Part shown: positions 25,139-35,559 of the stretch, piece after piece
How positions within the stretch are numbered: position 1 is the first letter of the stretch
Layout of the letters: every line of letters starts with the position of its first letter
Program-made: the position numbers and the translations under genes
From: Caprimulgus europaeus
Lineage: Eukaryota; Chordata; Aves; Caprimulgiformes; Caprimulgidae
Length of the DNA: 64,000 bases
Direction: 5' to 3'
NCBI GenBank assembly: GCA_907165065.1
Contig: OU015528.1
Span: 27,498,015-27,562,014 of the forward strand
The notes under the pieces: generated by a model
The model's database searches: none
What the model was told of the DNA's origin: nothing
Seen by the model: only the letters and a program-made list of their open reading frames with translations

Positions 25139-25193
25139 CTGGCCCCAGGCAGAGGAGAAGGCAGAGCGTGCTCAAGCGGATGCCCGACTCCAT
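25139..25193 (-). CDS. NELL2: NELL2 exon 1, coding part (start codon and signal peptide)
   Basis: This encodes the N-terminus of NELL2, a secreted, mostly neuronal glycoprotein whose family has a TSP-N/laminin-G domain followed by VWC and EGF-like domains. Eighteen codons plus one base are read, beginning MESGIRLSTLCLLLCLGP: a short polar start and then a Leu/Cys-rich hydrophobic core typical of a signal peptide. The ATG has a strong context (A at -3, G at +4), and an in-frame TGA six codons upstream (25211-25209) rules out an N-terminal extension from this exon. The exon ends with G followed by a GTAGGC donor at 25138. It leaves a phase-1 codon that joins the first two bases of exon 2 to make Gly. 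Identity rests on the MES start, the signal peptide and the exons that follow. The 5' UTR continues upstream, but its end cannot be placed. Confidence 0.93.
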
Positions 25194-25208
25194 GGTACCC
25201 CGCTGCGC

Positions 25209-25217
25209 TCAGTCCAT
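25209..25217 (-). promoter_or_regulatory. Minimal upstream ORF (ATG-GAC-TGA) in the NELL2 5' UTR
   Basis: On the minus strand an ATG at 25217 is followed by a single GAC codon and a TGA. It is in frame with the NELL2 start and ends 15 bases before it. The upstream ATG has a moderate context (G at -3, G at +4). If the transcription start lies upstream of 25217, ribosomes would meet this two-codon frame before the NELL2 start codon, which could lower translation. Any effect is inferred. Confidence 0.6.
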
Positions 25218-25599
25218 AGCCCCCTCCTCCGGCTGCTGCGGGTGAAAATCCTCCGGGGCAGAGGCTGAGTCCCTCCCCGCCTCTCACCGGGAGAAGCGGA
25301 ACCCCCGCCGCCCCGCAGCGCGCATCACGGCGGGCGCCGCGCAGCCCCGCCACCGGCGGGAGAACACAAAGGCGAAGGCGAACGGGCAGCGCAGCTCTCC
25401 GCCCGCGGGCAGACAATGGGGGGAGCCCGCCAGAGCCTACCGCCGCCGTGCAAGCGAGGCCACGGGAGGTGGAGGCGGCGCGCCCGTGCCCGCAGCTCCC
25501 CGCCCCGCCGCTGCCGGCAGGCGCAGCCCCTCAGCGGGAGAGCCGCAGCCTCCGCCCGGCTCCCGCGGGAGCCCCGGCCTCCTCCCCGCTGTCCAGCAG

Positions 25600-25904
25600 G
25601 GACAGCGGTGCTGGCGGGTGGGGCCGCCGGTTTATGGCGAGGCCGCAGGAGCCGCCCACCGCCTCGGCAGGGACGGGGGGAGGCACCGCCCCGCCGCTCC
25701 GTCCGCCGGGGGGATGGCCGGGTGCGAAAGGGGCGGGCGTGGGCCCGCTGTCGGGGGGGGCTCCGGGCTGGGAAGTTTGGGGAGAGTCCCCGCGGAGCCC
25801 CGCCGCCGGAGGGCCGGGGCGGCAGGGAGAGCCGGGCACCCCCGCCGGAGGCCGCAGCGGACAGCGGCCAGGCGGCGCGTGCGGGGGACCCTCGGGCGCT
25901 GTCC
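25600..25904. promoter_or_regulatory. Three REST/NRSF-like half-sites upstream of NELL2
   Basis: The string GGACAGCG, the core of the right half of the neuronal silencer element RE1, occurs at 25600-25607 and 25859-25866. Its reverse, in the form GGCGCTGTCC, occurs at 25895-25904. The last is a perfect half-site, but none is accompanied by a clear left half (TTCAGCACC type) at normal spacing. NELL2 is a neuron-enriched gene, so REST control is plausible, but half-sites in GC-rich DNA are weak evidence. Confidence 0.25.
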
Positions 25905-28122
25905 GCATCTCCGTCCGCGGTGGGGCCTCCGCGCTTGGCTGTCGTCCGCCCGTGTTTCTGTCACCGCTGGAATTCCCATCCCGAGGTAAAGCCGTCCAGG
26001 CTCTGGCGAGACCTCAGCCTCAACCCTAAACCGAGCGGGAAAAAGACACCAGGAGGTTTCTGGTGGTTGGCCACGCTGGGCTGTGCGGAGACACAGCCGC
26101 GGACACAGGGCTCGGTCAGCTGCGAGTTCCCGTGTGCCCGGTGGTGAAGGACAATTCCGCAGGAACACAGCGGTCCTGTCCTCGGCTCCTGAGCAGACTC
26201 TCCTCCTCCTCCTCAGCAAGAGGCATTTCTCTGCTTTACTTTGTGTGCCTATAAAGGGGGCTAAGAATAGCCTTATTCTTCCCTTTCATAGACACTTAAT
26301 GTGCAAGGCAGAAATGTCTTGTTGCCAGTTTGTCAGTTTCTGCGGAATAAAGTACTGAAGTTTGTTTTGGTGTTTTTTCTAGTTTCACATGCATGTCAGT
26401 AAGACCCTGGTGTCAACTGGTGATTCCAGTATTGTCTATTGACCTCCCCCAAATTCATCCTCTGTGATCTTTACAAATAATAAAACCTTTACAAATCTTT
26501 CCTGATGATAATTCCAAAGGCTAAAAGGAGGAGGGTTTTTTCCGTTTTCTTTTTTTTTTTTTCCAGAGACAACCATGGGAGTCAATGGTTAAAGGTCCTT
26601 TCCAGGCCAGATTAACCAACTGAGATCCGAAGCAACATACAAAGCAAACACTTTCTTTCTGTAAGACAAAAAAAGGAGAGAGGAGTGCCTAAAGGTGAAA
26701 GCAGGAAAATGCAATCCATCCCTCAACCCAAATGCACAACATGGGCATTAGAACACAACTCCAGTGTGCCCCACAACCTATGTCACCCTTGGAAGAGCTA
26801 CAGGCTTCTCCTCCAGGTGGTGGAGCAGGTTCGGCCCCATGAGAGGTATTTCTACAGCCACTTCCCATTGCAACTCGTCTGAAAACCAAAACAGGAGTTC
26901 TGCTGCTGGTACCAGCTGTGTAACTGGTCACACGATGTCCCTGGTGTTGTGTCTCGCATAGGCAGAGGAGATAGTGACATCCCATCCCTATCCTAATCAG
27001 CTGAGAACCTCTTCTGCACCAGTGCTTTGTCTCCAGCCTGTTGGTGATGTGGAACTGTTGCTTCTGAACTCATGAAATCTGCCGGCTGCCAGAGCAGTCT
27101 ACAGATTGTGTTTCCTTGAGGGAATTAGTGGACAACAGCCACATGTCGGTGATTGTTTTCATGCTCTTTCAATCACATTGGTTACAGATAACTGAACCAG
27201 AAGCAATTAATTTGAGAAGAAATAGATTCAAAATCCAGAGCAATAATGGTGCATAATGAGCCCCACTGCCAGTTGAGCCAGGCATGAAAGTGAATGAAAA
27301 AGGCAAACATCTGCCTTGAACTCTGGGCATCTGCCAGCAGCCACTGACAGGTTCCATTAGCTGGGGCTGCTGGAGTGGAGTAAGCATTTAAATCAGGTGG
27401 AATCCACCGCTTTGATAGTCCATTTCTCTCTCAATAGATCTCTGGGGAGTAGCCACTCATCTTCATGTCATATACATGAAAAATCACTCAAAACTCCATC
27501 CAATCTGCTTTATCTCTTCCTTCTCACCCATGTGGAGCCCAGGGCAGACGTTACACATTACACAGAACTGTGTTTCTGCTCTGTGAGATGTCAGTAGTGA
27601 CATATTTCAGCTAACCAAAAAGTAAGTGAACAACAAAATGAGAATTTCTAGCAACACAAGGACTATGATGTTGATCATTAGATCTTTCAAATAGTTGGCT
27701 AAACCTAACGTGTTTCTACCCATGGAGTCATTTTCTGATCACTGTAGAAACATACCATTTTGTAGTCTTCCTGAGCATGTCCTTACTCAAACCTGGATAT
27801 TATGGAAATATCTAAAAGAAAATTGGGGTTTTTTGCCTTCAGTTGGCTGGAATGTTCTTCCCTTTGATGGAAACCATGTCTTTTAGACAAGACATCTACA
27901 TATCCATCACACTGAAGCTTACCATAGTCTACTCCACACATGGCAAAGGGTGACAGACATAAGGAAGTGGTACAGGGTATAATAACCATGTATTGGTGAA
28001 AGCACAATATTCCAGTGGTTTCTATACTGAGTAAGGTCTCTGTCTGAAGTAGCCCATTCCAGGTATTAACTTTTAAGGCTCTCAGAAAGTTTCAAAGTTC
28101 TCCAGAGTCTAGATGTCTCAGA

Positions 28123-28154
28123 GGGTTTTTTTGGGTTTTGGGGGGTTTTTGGGG
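28123..28154 (+). repeat. T/G-rich G-quadruplex motif
   Basis: Four G runs (GGG 28123-28125, GGG 28133-28135, six G 28140-28145, GGGG 28151-28154) are separated by pure T loops of 7, 4 and 5. This fits the canonical quadruplex pattern of four runs with loops up to seven, and superficially resembles telomere-like T/G DNA, though it is not TTAGGG. Confidence 0.8.
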
Positions 28155-28825
28155 TTTTTTTTGGCAAGCTAAGTTCTGGTCTCTACACACATTAGAGGTA
28201 GGATTGCTCGAGGAAACATCTGTAGGAGAGAAGGCTCATCTGTTGTGCTGACTTTGGGACTTCTCCCATGACTTTCTTCAGAATACCACCTGTTCATAGG
28301 TATTACCACATCTAGAGTGAAACAGCCTTCTCTTTTACGAAACCTCTAGGGTGAAATTACATCCTGTAATTCTACAGCAATGGATAGGTCAAGAGTACCA
28401 CATGTACGGTTTGTCCAAGAGAAAAGGCTTTCTGAGGAGCTCACCTGGGACTCAGCCACCAAATCTCCTGGAAAGGGGCATGGCCCTGGCAGTGATGTCC
28501 TGCCTGACAGGGAGGTCAGCCCACCATGCTTCAGTCACACTAGCAGGAGCACACTGTGTAACACAACTTTTGATGCTCTGTAATACAACTGACTTATAAA
28601 CAGTCTTCTGGTCATCAGTGTTTCAATTTCAATGAGATTTTGGATTAAATAGATACCATGATATTGACACACTTCCCCTCACCAAACCCCTTACTAGATC
28701 CTAAAAAATAAGTAGATCTTCTGAGTAATGACTAATATTCACAATTTTCATGCCAAATGAAGAGTTAAGGGCTGTGTTACAAGCCCCAAATTCATGAATG
28801 ATTTCATTGCAAAGGGAATTACATA

Positions 28826-28856
28826 TTAATTAGGCTCATATTAATTATATGCTAAT
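28826..28856. promoter_or_regulatory. Homeodomain/POU site cluster
   Basis: Two TAATTA sites (28827-28832, 28842-28847) and an octamer-like ATGCTAAT (28849-28856) lie within 30 bp, about 3.4 kb upstream of the NELL2 start codon. The pattern is typical of conserved vertebrate enhancers but can also arise by chance in AT-rich sequence. Confidence 0.25.
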
Positions 28857-29872
28857 AAACCAAACTGAGTAAAGCTCTTAAAGCATGCAGATGACAATCC
28901 TGCACTGGGAGAGCATTACCTCTCCTACTACAGCTTTTATCTGAGTCTATTTATTTTTAAAGAAAAACATGAATATTTTATTCACAGTAGTTTTACCCAT
29001 GTATTCCTATGCCAGATCCTGGAGAGTCCATGTGAATTTAAGAAATACATAAGGAATTGTCACTGACCTACTTATAAAACACTGATGCAACTTCTTGTCT
29101 GAAAACAGTATAGAAAACAGTCTTCCTTATACTGTCAAACACACGTAGTTGTTTATCCAACATTATAGTGCTTTAATGCAGCTTTTATACAGAAAAATAT
29201 TTGTAAAACATGATGTTCCATAATTAATACTTTTTGAAGTGGAACAAGGAGAATAGCTTGTTGTCATAGAGGAGCAGCTTTTTAATTTGAGTAAATTTGA
29301 TACTGCTGGGGATGAGGGGTTTTATTAGTTACAGTCAGGGAAAAGGCAGGCAAATTATACTGCAGCAGTTACTGTTAATACCTTTCAATGTAGACTTCTG
29401 TCTGCACCATTATATCATTGTGATCCAGATTTTCCTTCTACAAAAACAGTCGCGTGTACAGACTGTATAGTTGTTGTGTGATGTCTAAAATGCCGTGTGG
29501 GACTAAGGTGAGACGACCAAACTCATTTTCACTTGTTTTCTAAATGATGGCTTCAACAGCGAGGAACAAAACTCAGATGTTGTTCTTGAATAAACCACAG
29601 GTGTTTATTAGGTAGTTTTTTCTTGCCAACTTCCTGATCAGATCTGGGAATTTCTCCTGTGGCGTCTTCTACCTCAAACACGCACACACATCTATTTGTT
29701 TCTATAAAGCAGGCGATTTACTTTTGCTGCTTTGTTAGCCTCCTCACAGCTCCTCCCTTGCATAGTCTTCACTTCCTGATTCCTCAAAAGCTTTCTGCTC
29801 TTGTAGCAGCTGTCTGTCACACAGGTGCTCTTTCTCTTTCCCCCTTTCTCACACAAAAATATGCATGCTCAC

Positions 29873-30488
29873 TGTTGTAGTTTAACTCTGCCGGCAACCA
29901 AATACCATACAGCCACTCACTCACTCCCTCCCCTCTCCAGGGTAACAGGGGAGAGATATGGAGAGTAAAGATAAGGAAACTCATAGGTTGAGATAAGAAC
30001 AATTTAATAATTGAAATAAAACAACACTTAGAGTAATAATTAAAATAATAATGATAATAATAATCAAATACAGAAATTAGTGATGCACAGTGCAATTGCT
30101 CACCACCCACCGACCAATGCCCAACCCGTTCCCACACAGCAATCCCAGAGCACTGAAAATCCTGAAACCAAAACCGCAGTCTCAGAAGAGAGAGACAGAG
30201 CATTCTGGTTGACCCTCATTTATATACTGAATATGATGTTATATGATGGGATGTCCCATTGGCATATCCAAATGCCAATTTTGGGTCTGCAAATCTTCTG
30301 TGCGCTCCCAGTTGCTTCTGCACCTGCAGACTAGCAAAACACAGGGAGTGGGAAAGTCCTTGCTTTTCCATCAGCAACTAAAAATATCAGTATGTTATCA
30401 GCATTCTTCCCTTACTGAATCTAAAACACAGCACTATTCTAACTAGTGAGGGAAAAATATTAGCTCCATCCCAGCCAAAACCAGGACA
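29873..30488 (-). mobile_element. Solo LTR of an avian ERVL-type endogenous retrovirus
   Basis: On the minus strand the element begins TGTCCTGGTTTTGGCTGGGA at 30488 and ends GAGTTAAACTACAACA at 29873. These are the TG...CA ends typical of a widespread bird LTR family. A TATA-like TATATAAAT is present at 30226-30218 on that strand, as expected for the LTR promoter. No internal retroviral sequence lies on either side, so this is a solo LTR left by recombination. Flanks share only CAC; no clear 5-bp target duplication is visible, suggesting age or mutation of the ends. Confidence 0.8.
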
Positions 30489-33400
30489 CACCCCCACTCC
30501 TTTGCTCATCATCTCTTTGCAATTTGTCAGTCTTGCAGCCTCCCCTAGGTGAGAGCTGGTATCTGTATTAGCATCCTGCACGCTGCAGGCTTCCCATCTC
30601 AGAAATGCACTCTGCCTTTCTGACCAGGAAAGCCTCAAAGAACTTGGGATTTAAATACAGCACTTGGCTAGGACCCAGCAGAGACTGTCAAAATGACTAA
30701 GCTACACACTCGACCATGACAGTACCAGCCCAGTTAAAATGCCTTGGCATCAAAGGCGTTCCTCTCAAGCACACATCAGCTGAAGAGACATCACCAATTT
30801 TAGTTACAGTTATGAATGTTTCATACTGATTTGATATTGCCCCACTTGTAATTGCAAAAATTACTTACGAACAGAAAATAGAGCTGTGAAACAAAGACTA
30901 TAGCTATTTAAGGAACACACTTTACGTCTCTTAAAGTTTCATGTCTTCTTGCTTTTTTATACCATCTTCACTTGAGGATACTCCACATCTTGCACATGAG
31001 GTTTCAGCTTTGGCAAGCAGACTGGTGCAGTCAGCACTGCAGAAGCAGGAGTGGTGGAAATTACAAGATTGTTGTCATGGCCGCATTCTTCTGGGTGCAG
31101 AAAGAGAAATGGAGGCACTTACATTAGTGAGAGTTAGAGATGAAGGTATTTTTCAGAAGTTTTCCCAAAGATCCTTATTTGATTCAAGGGCAAGGAAGAA
31201 AGGTTGAGAGTGCAGTCTGCGCTCTCTTTTTCCCAAATTTGAACCTTGAACCTTCGAAGTTGCAAGCTGCCCGCATTAACCTTCCTTACTAGAGTCTTGG
31301 CTTTTATACTAGCTTTATTTTCTTCCTCCAAGAGGGTACATAATCCCTTTCATGTAAGGTAGAAGTGATAGACTGCCCTGCTGGCAGCCTTCACACATTA
31401 TGATGCCTAAAAATGTCTTTTCACAGAAAATGTCAGCTAGGAGTGCTGGCATTGTATTTGGCATATGGAACCATGTAAGTAAGAAAAGGATAGTTCATGA
31501 TCAGGATTTAATTATCTCAGTACTGTCAATATGGACCGCAATAACAATTAGGCAAGATTAGAGTTAAATTTACCTTGACCTAAGTGTGCTCTGTGTTCTG
31601 ATCATTTTGCCATCTGAAGTATTACCCCCTATTAAAAAATGAATCAGCATATCCATCGCAAATATTTATGATAACATAGCTGGCATGGAAGGACTTCAAT
31701 CTGTTATGTTTTACCCTTGTAATAAAGAAAAAGAGATCTACCCTGTCCACACTGAAGCCAGACACTGGCGGCAGTACAAGTCACTGAAAGAGAGTGGGTG
31801 CAATTTTTTTTTCTTCCACTGCCTAATGTAATGTGGTAATTCCATCTGCAAGTACCAAAGCGGAGAGAGGATTTGCGACAGTAGAAGGTTCTCTGCTGTA
31901 GAAAACAAATGGAAAACAAAATCCAGTAGCTGACAATCAAATCAGAACAAATCCACACTTGTCATCAGAATTTGTTAGTGACCACAAGGGGCTCGATGAA
32001 TTCTCCAGGCTTTATTTTCATTAAAAGCAGATGCCATTTTAGAGAACATGCTGTTCTTACAGGTTTGACACAGATGTTAGGAGGTGGTGTGGTGGTGGTC
32101 AGAGTCAGTGGAGAGATTCCAGGCAACTTTGGATCAGGGACCAGATCCAGACCCTGTCCCCAGGCCCTGCTCACCCAGAAAGCGTGGCAGGCACTTGTGG
32201 TACTGGGCTCTGCTTTCCTTCTCATGTGCACAAGCTGCCATATCAACAAATTCCCCAAATCCAGCAGAAACAATTTCAAAGAAAATCAGTCTGCCTGGTG
32301 TGTCATGAGTGGGACTACAGTGGAACAGAATATTAATACCTATCACACATCCATTTAGTTCTCAGTTGAGCAAAGACAGATTTTGGCTCTTGCATTGTAG
32401 AGAGAGGAAAAAGATAGTTTAAAATGTGATTGTGACCTCAAAAGTACAAATTTAACAGTTCCTAGTATAGTCCAATTATTTCTGCAATATCAGAAGAAAA
32501 AGTATCACAGGATCTCTTACACAGCCTGACAAATAATAGGCTTTTCAAACTTGATCTGTACAGTGTTCATACCCAAAGGTGTATTTATTGGGCAAACTGG
32601 AATAGCGTCAATGATTCTATCAGTCTATCAGATAATTAAGAAGACCTTTAAGTAGTGTAGCATTGTGCATAGCATTAACACATCATCAAACCGCAGTTCT
32701 TAAAGCACCTTGGATTTTTACTGCCTAGAGAGAAAAATGTAAAATAAAGGCAACAACCTGGGTGATGAAGGGGCTGTCTATGCTTTGGTGCAGACATATC
32801 AGCATCTTCTGCTGGGAGATCTGTAAAGACTTGTTGGCTTAGATCCTGTGGTTCTGGGACATGTTGAGTGGCTTCTGGACCTGATGAGGCAAGTTTGCAG
32901 AGCGCTGTGCTCTGGCATGGCAACATACGGGGATTTCTGAGCCCTCCTTCAATGCACAGACTAAATACGCCCAATGCCAGTCTCGCCAATCTTCCTGCAG
33001 CTGCAGGGAGACCTCCTGACTTGCATCATCAGGAAAAAAAATGCATGCTGCACCTTGGACCACACTTCACTGGGTTAGTCCTACAGGTGTAATAAAATAA
33101 AACCCAGTTCCAAAGAGCCAGAACCAAGAATCTGGTAATAAATTTGATCGTCAATTCCAGAGTGCATGTGTACATCTTGCATTTTAGAATTTGTGTCATT
33201 TTAGCTTTGCTTTTTAAGCCACAAAATTAAAATTCTCCATTAATCAATACAGCAAAATCATTATTGAGCATGATACTAAATAAATTCCATTATTTCCTTT
33301 TTTGAACAAGCAAAAGGAAAATAAATATTTGGGCATATATTTTCTTAAAAATTAGCATCTATAGACAAATTCTAAAACGTATTTTAGATTGCACTCCTTG

Positions 33401-34713
33401 TACTTGCTAAGGGCAAAAGTGCACGTAGGGCTAGGAGAACCAGGTTCAAGTACCTGCTTTGCCTGATTACAACATATGCTTCGTCCTGGCTTATCTCTAT
33501 TGCTAGTGAGCACCCCACTCTCAAATTATTTCTAGCAGAAAATTATATCACCATAAAATGCTTGATTATTCCTAATCTATATGGTCTGTTTTTCAAAAGT
33601 CTGAGCACTAGACATTTCTCAAGAACACCATTTGCAGTTTTACTCCTTATTTGTTCAAGCACATGTAAATCTAGTGATCCTGTATTTTAACGGACCTGCT
33701 TGGCTATGGGAGTTAGACTGTCAACAGGGACATGTGGCAGTTAATAGGTTCAGTACCTAACACTGATGGAAAAACTATTTTAGAAGCTGGGAATACCTTA
33801 CATTCTTGGTTTTGAATTCTGACAGCAGTGTAACCTTGATAAATAAATTCAGCATCTAAAATAACACCGTTGGTTTCTTCTTGGATGGGGAGGAGGATTC
33901 GGGAGCCAGGCATGCATGTGAGTAACAGAAAGGTACAGAGATACTGGAGGGAAGGGCTAATGATGGTTGAGACACCAGTACCAAGTTGGGAAGAAATGGA
34001 GCAACTGTGAATAAGTAGCTTTTATTAGAAGGGAATGTAAAAAGATGTTCAATTATGATCATTTTTTTAAGAGGAGGATAAAGGTAGGAGTTAAAGTGTG
34101 CCACCTAAACGGTTGAGGGGGACTCAGGGTGTGTAGGAGAAAGTGACTGTTAGAACACAAATTCTAGATCCTAGCAAAACAAATCCAGGGCTGTAAACAC
34201 ACTACATACTTGTGGATCAAAATGAGTAAGCACAAAGAAATACTATGTGTAATGGTGTTCATTAGCTTAGTAACAAAAGGGTTTGGTTCAGAGAGTATGG
34301 TCCCAAGTACAATAATTAAAATGAGAATAATTATGATATCCCTATTTATGTGAATATTTCCCTTGAAGCTGATAGAATTACAAGTATGGATGAATGGAAT
34401 CATATCCAGGCTAAATAATTGAAGCTATACACAAAATATCAGCATTTTAAAAATAAAATATCGATATTTTAAACAGGACTTTTTCTTCCAGAGAAAGAAT
34501 TATTTTTTAAAACTGTGATTCATAACTTCAGAATGGAAGCTATTTATAACCTCTGCTTTAGCAGATCTCCACCGTTCAGAACAAAGATACAAGGGAAGGC
34601 ACAGGATAATTAAATGGTAAAATTCAAGGATTAATTTTTTTCTCCAAAGTGTCTTTCAGGAAGGGATACCCAGTTAAAGGAGTGCAAATAAAACAAAGGA
34701 TTTGACAGGCAAG
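30489..34713. other. Intergenic DNA, no gene seen
   Basis: Ordinary AT-rich sequence. Frames around 31972-32358 plus and 32675-32989 minus exceed 100 codons, but they overlap frames on the other strand and resemble no protein. One possible tRNA-SINE-like patch (33400-33500) is listed separately. Confidence 0.65.
33400..33500 (+). mobile_element. Possible ancient tRNA-derived SINE remnant
   Basis: A B-box-like GGTTCAAGTACC (33443-33454) sits in the phrase GGAGAACCAGGTTCAAG followed by TACCTGCTTTGCCTGATTAC. This resembles the gggagacccaggttcaagtccctgctctgcctgatt pattern seen in old reptile and bird SINE-like repeats. No A box is clear, so this is tentative. Confidence 0.35.
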
Positions 34714-35252
34714 ATAGAATCATAGAATCATAGAATGGTTTGAGTTGGAAGGGACCTTAAGGATCATCTAGTTCCAACCCACCTGCCACAAGCAGGGACA
34801 CCTTCCACTAGACCAGGTGGTTCAAAGCCTCATCCAACTTGGCCTTGAACACTTCCAGGGAGGGGGCATCGAAAACTTCCCTGGGCAACCTGTTCCAGTG
34901 CCTCACCACCCGCACAGGAAAGAATTTCCTCCTAACATCTAATCTAAACCTCCCCTCTTTCAGCTTAAAGCCACTTCCCCTTGTTCTGTCACTACCTGCC
35001 TTTGTAAAAAGTCCCTCCCCAGCTTTCCTGTAGGCCCCCTTCAGGTACTGGAAGGCTGCTATAAGATCTCCCCAAAGCCTTCTCTTCTCCAGGCTGAACA
35101 GCCCCAACTCTCCCAGCCTGTCCTCATAGGAGAGGTGCTCCAGCCCTTGGATCATCCTCGTGGCCTCCTCTGGACTCGTTCTTACAGGTCCACGTCTCTC
35201 TTGTGTTGGGGGCTCCAGAACTGGACACAGTACTCCAGGTGGGGCCTTACAA
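34714..35252 (-). mobile_element. 5'-truncated CR1 LINE (3' end)
   Basis: Reverse-oriented CR1. The plus strand shows repeated CATAGAAT units at 34714-34736 (the 3' terminal repeats), then the conserved 3' UTR, then the last 115 codons of ORF2 on the minus strand (35155-34808, beginning [20 protein letters not shown]). Upstream codons [17 protein letters not shown] lie in another frame that ends at a TAA (35184-35182). Truncation is near 35252. It shares with the 16060 copy the same one-base frame relation at the GAGGAGGCCACGAGGATG junction, so that change may belong to the subfamily and not to one copy. Confidence 0.95.
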
Positions 35253-35559
35253 GATAAACCTCATAGAGTAAGATGAAGCTCAGAAGGCAAACAAACACAC
35301 AATGACAAACAGTAAGTGATGCAAGGAAACCACATATGGAAAGCGGACTATTATACGTAGGCTTTACTAGACTGCTAAGTATAAAGGAAGAAAGCACAGG
35401 ATGAGAAAAGATTGCAGTGAAGGCAAATTATTTATTTGGGTGTCAGAAAAGAAGGGCTGGGGGTGATCTTTACTCTGAAGTTACACATAATGATGTGAAA
35501 GCCCTGTTGGATAAAGGATACTAAAAGTATCAGTGGTGTAACAACTCCAGAAATATATG

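Larger units (their letters stand above)
24720..26140 (-). promoter_or_regulatory. NELL2: CpG island and promoter region of NELL2
   Basis: About 1.4 kb of GC- and CpG-dense sequence in otherwise AT-rich surroundings. It covers exons 1 and 2, the 5' UTR and the upstream flank. Many GC-box-like CCGCCC and GGGCGG strings are visible, and I see no convincing TATA or CCAAT box on the minus strand, as expected for a CpG-island promoter. The long open frames on both strands here, up to about 240 codons on the plus strand, come from the scarcity of stop codons in GC-rich DNA and match no protein I recognise. The transcription start is not determinable by eye but should lie between about 25200 and 25700. 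The island could also support a divergent plus-strand noncoding transcript. Confidence 0.85.
26141..29872. other. Upstream intergenic DNA, no gene seen
   Basis: AT-rich flank between the NELL2 promoter island and the solo LTR. It contains a T-run near 26550-26562, a G-quadruplex-type motif (28123-28154) and a homeodomain-site-rich patch (28826-28856), listed separately. Open frames here are short and unrecognisable. Confidence 0.7.

Noticed and set aside
25135-25416. A 93-codon minus-strand frame overlapping the NELL2 start, considered as an overlapping uORF
   Set aside because: Its first codon is TTG on the minus strand, not ATG, so there is no good reason to expect initiation there.
24694-26254. 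Plus-strand and minus-strand open frames of 100-243 codons in the CpG island
   Set aside because: They are Pro/Arg/Gly/Ala-rich products of stop-poor GC-rich DNA, overlap in several frames at once, and match no protein. Only the spliced NELL2 exons are supported.
31972-32358. A 128-codon plus-strand frame with a hydrophobic segment
   Set aside because: A 104-codon frame lies opposite on the other strand and nothing resembles a known protein; probably chance.
32570-32640. A possible CR1 tail (AATGATTCTATCAG)
   Set aside because: Only a short match to the terminal unit, without the conserved 3' UTR before it.
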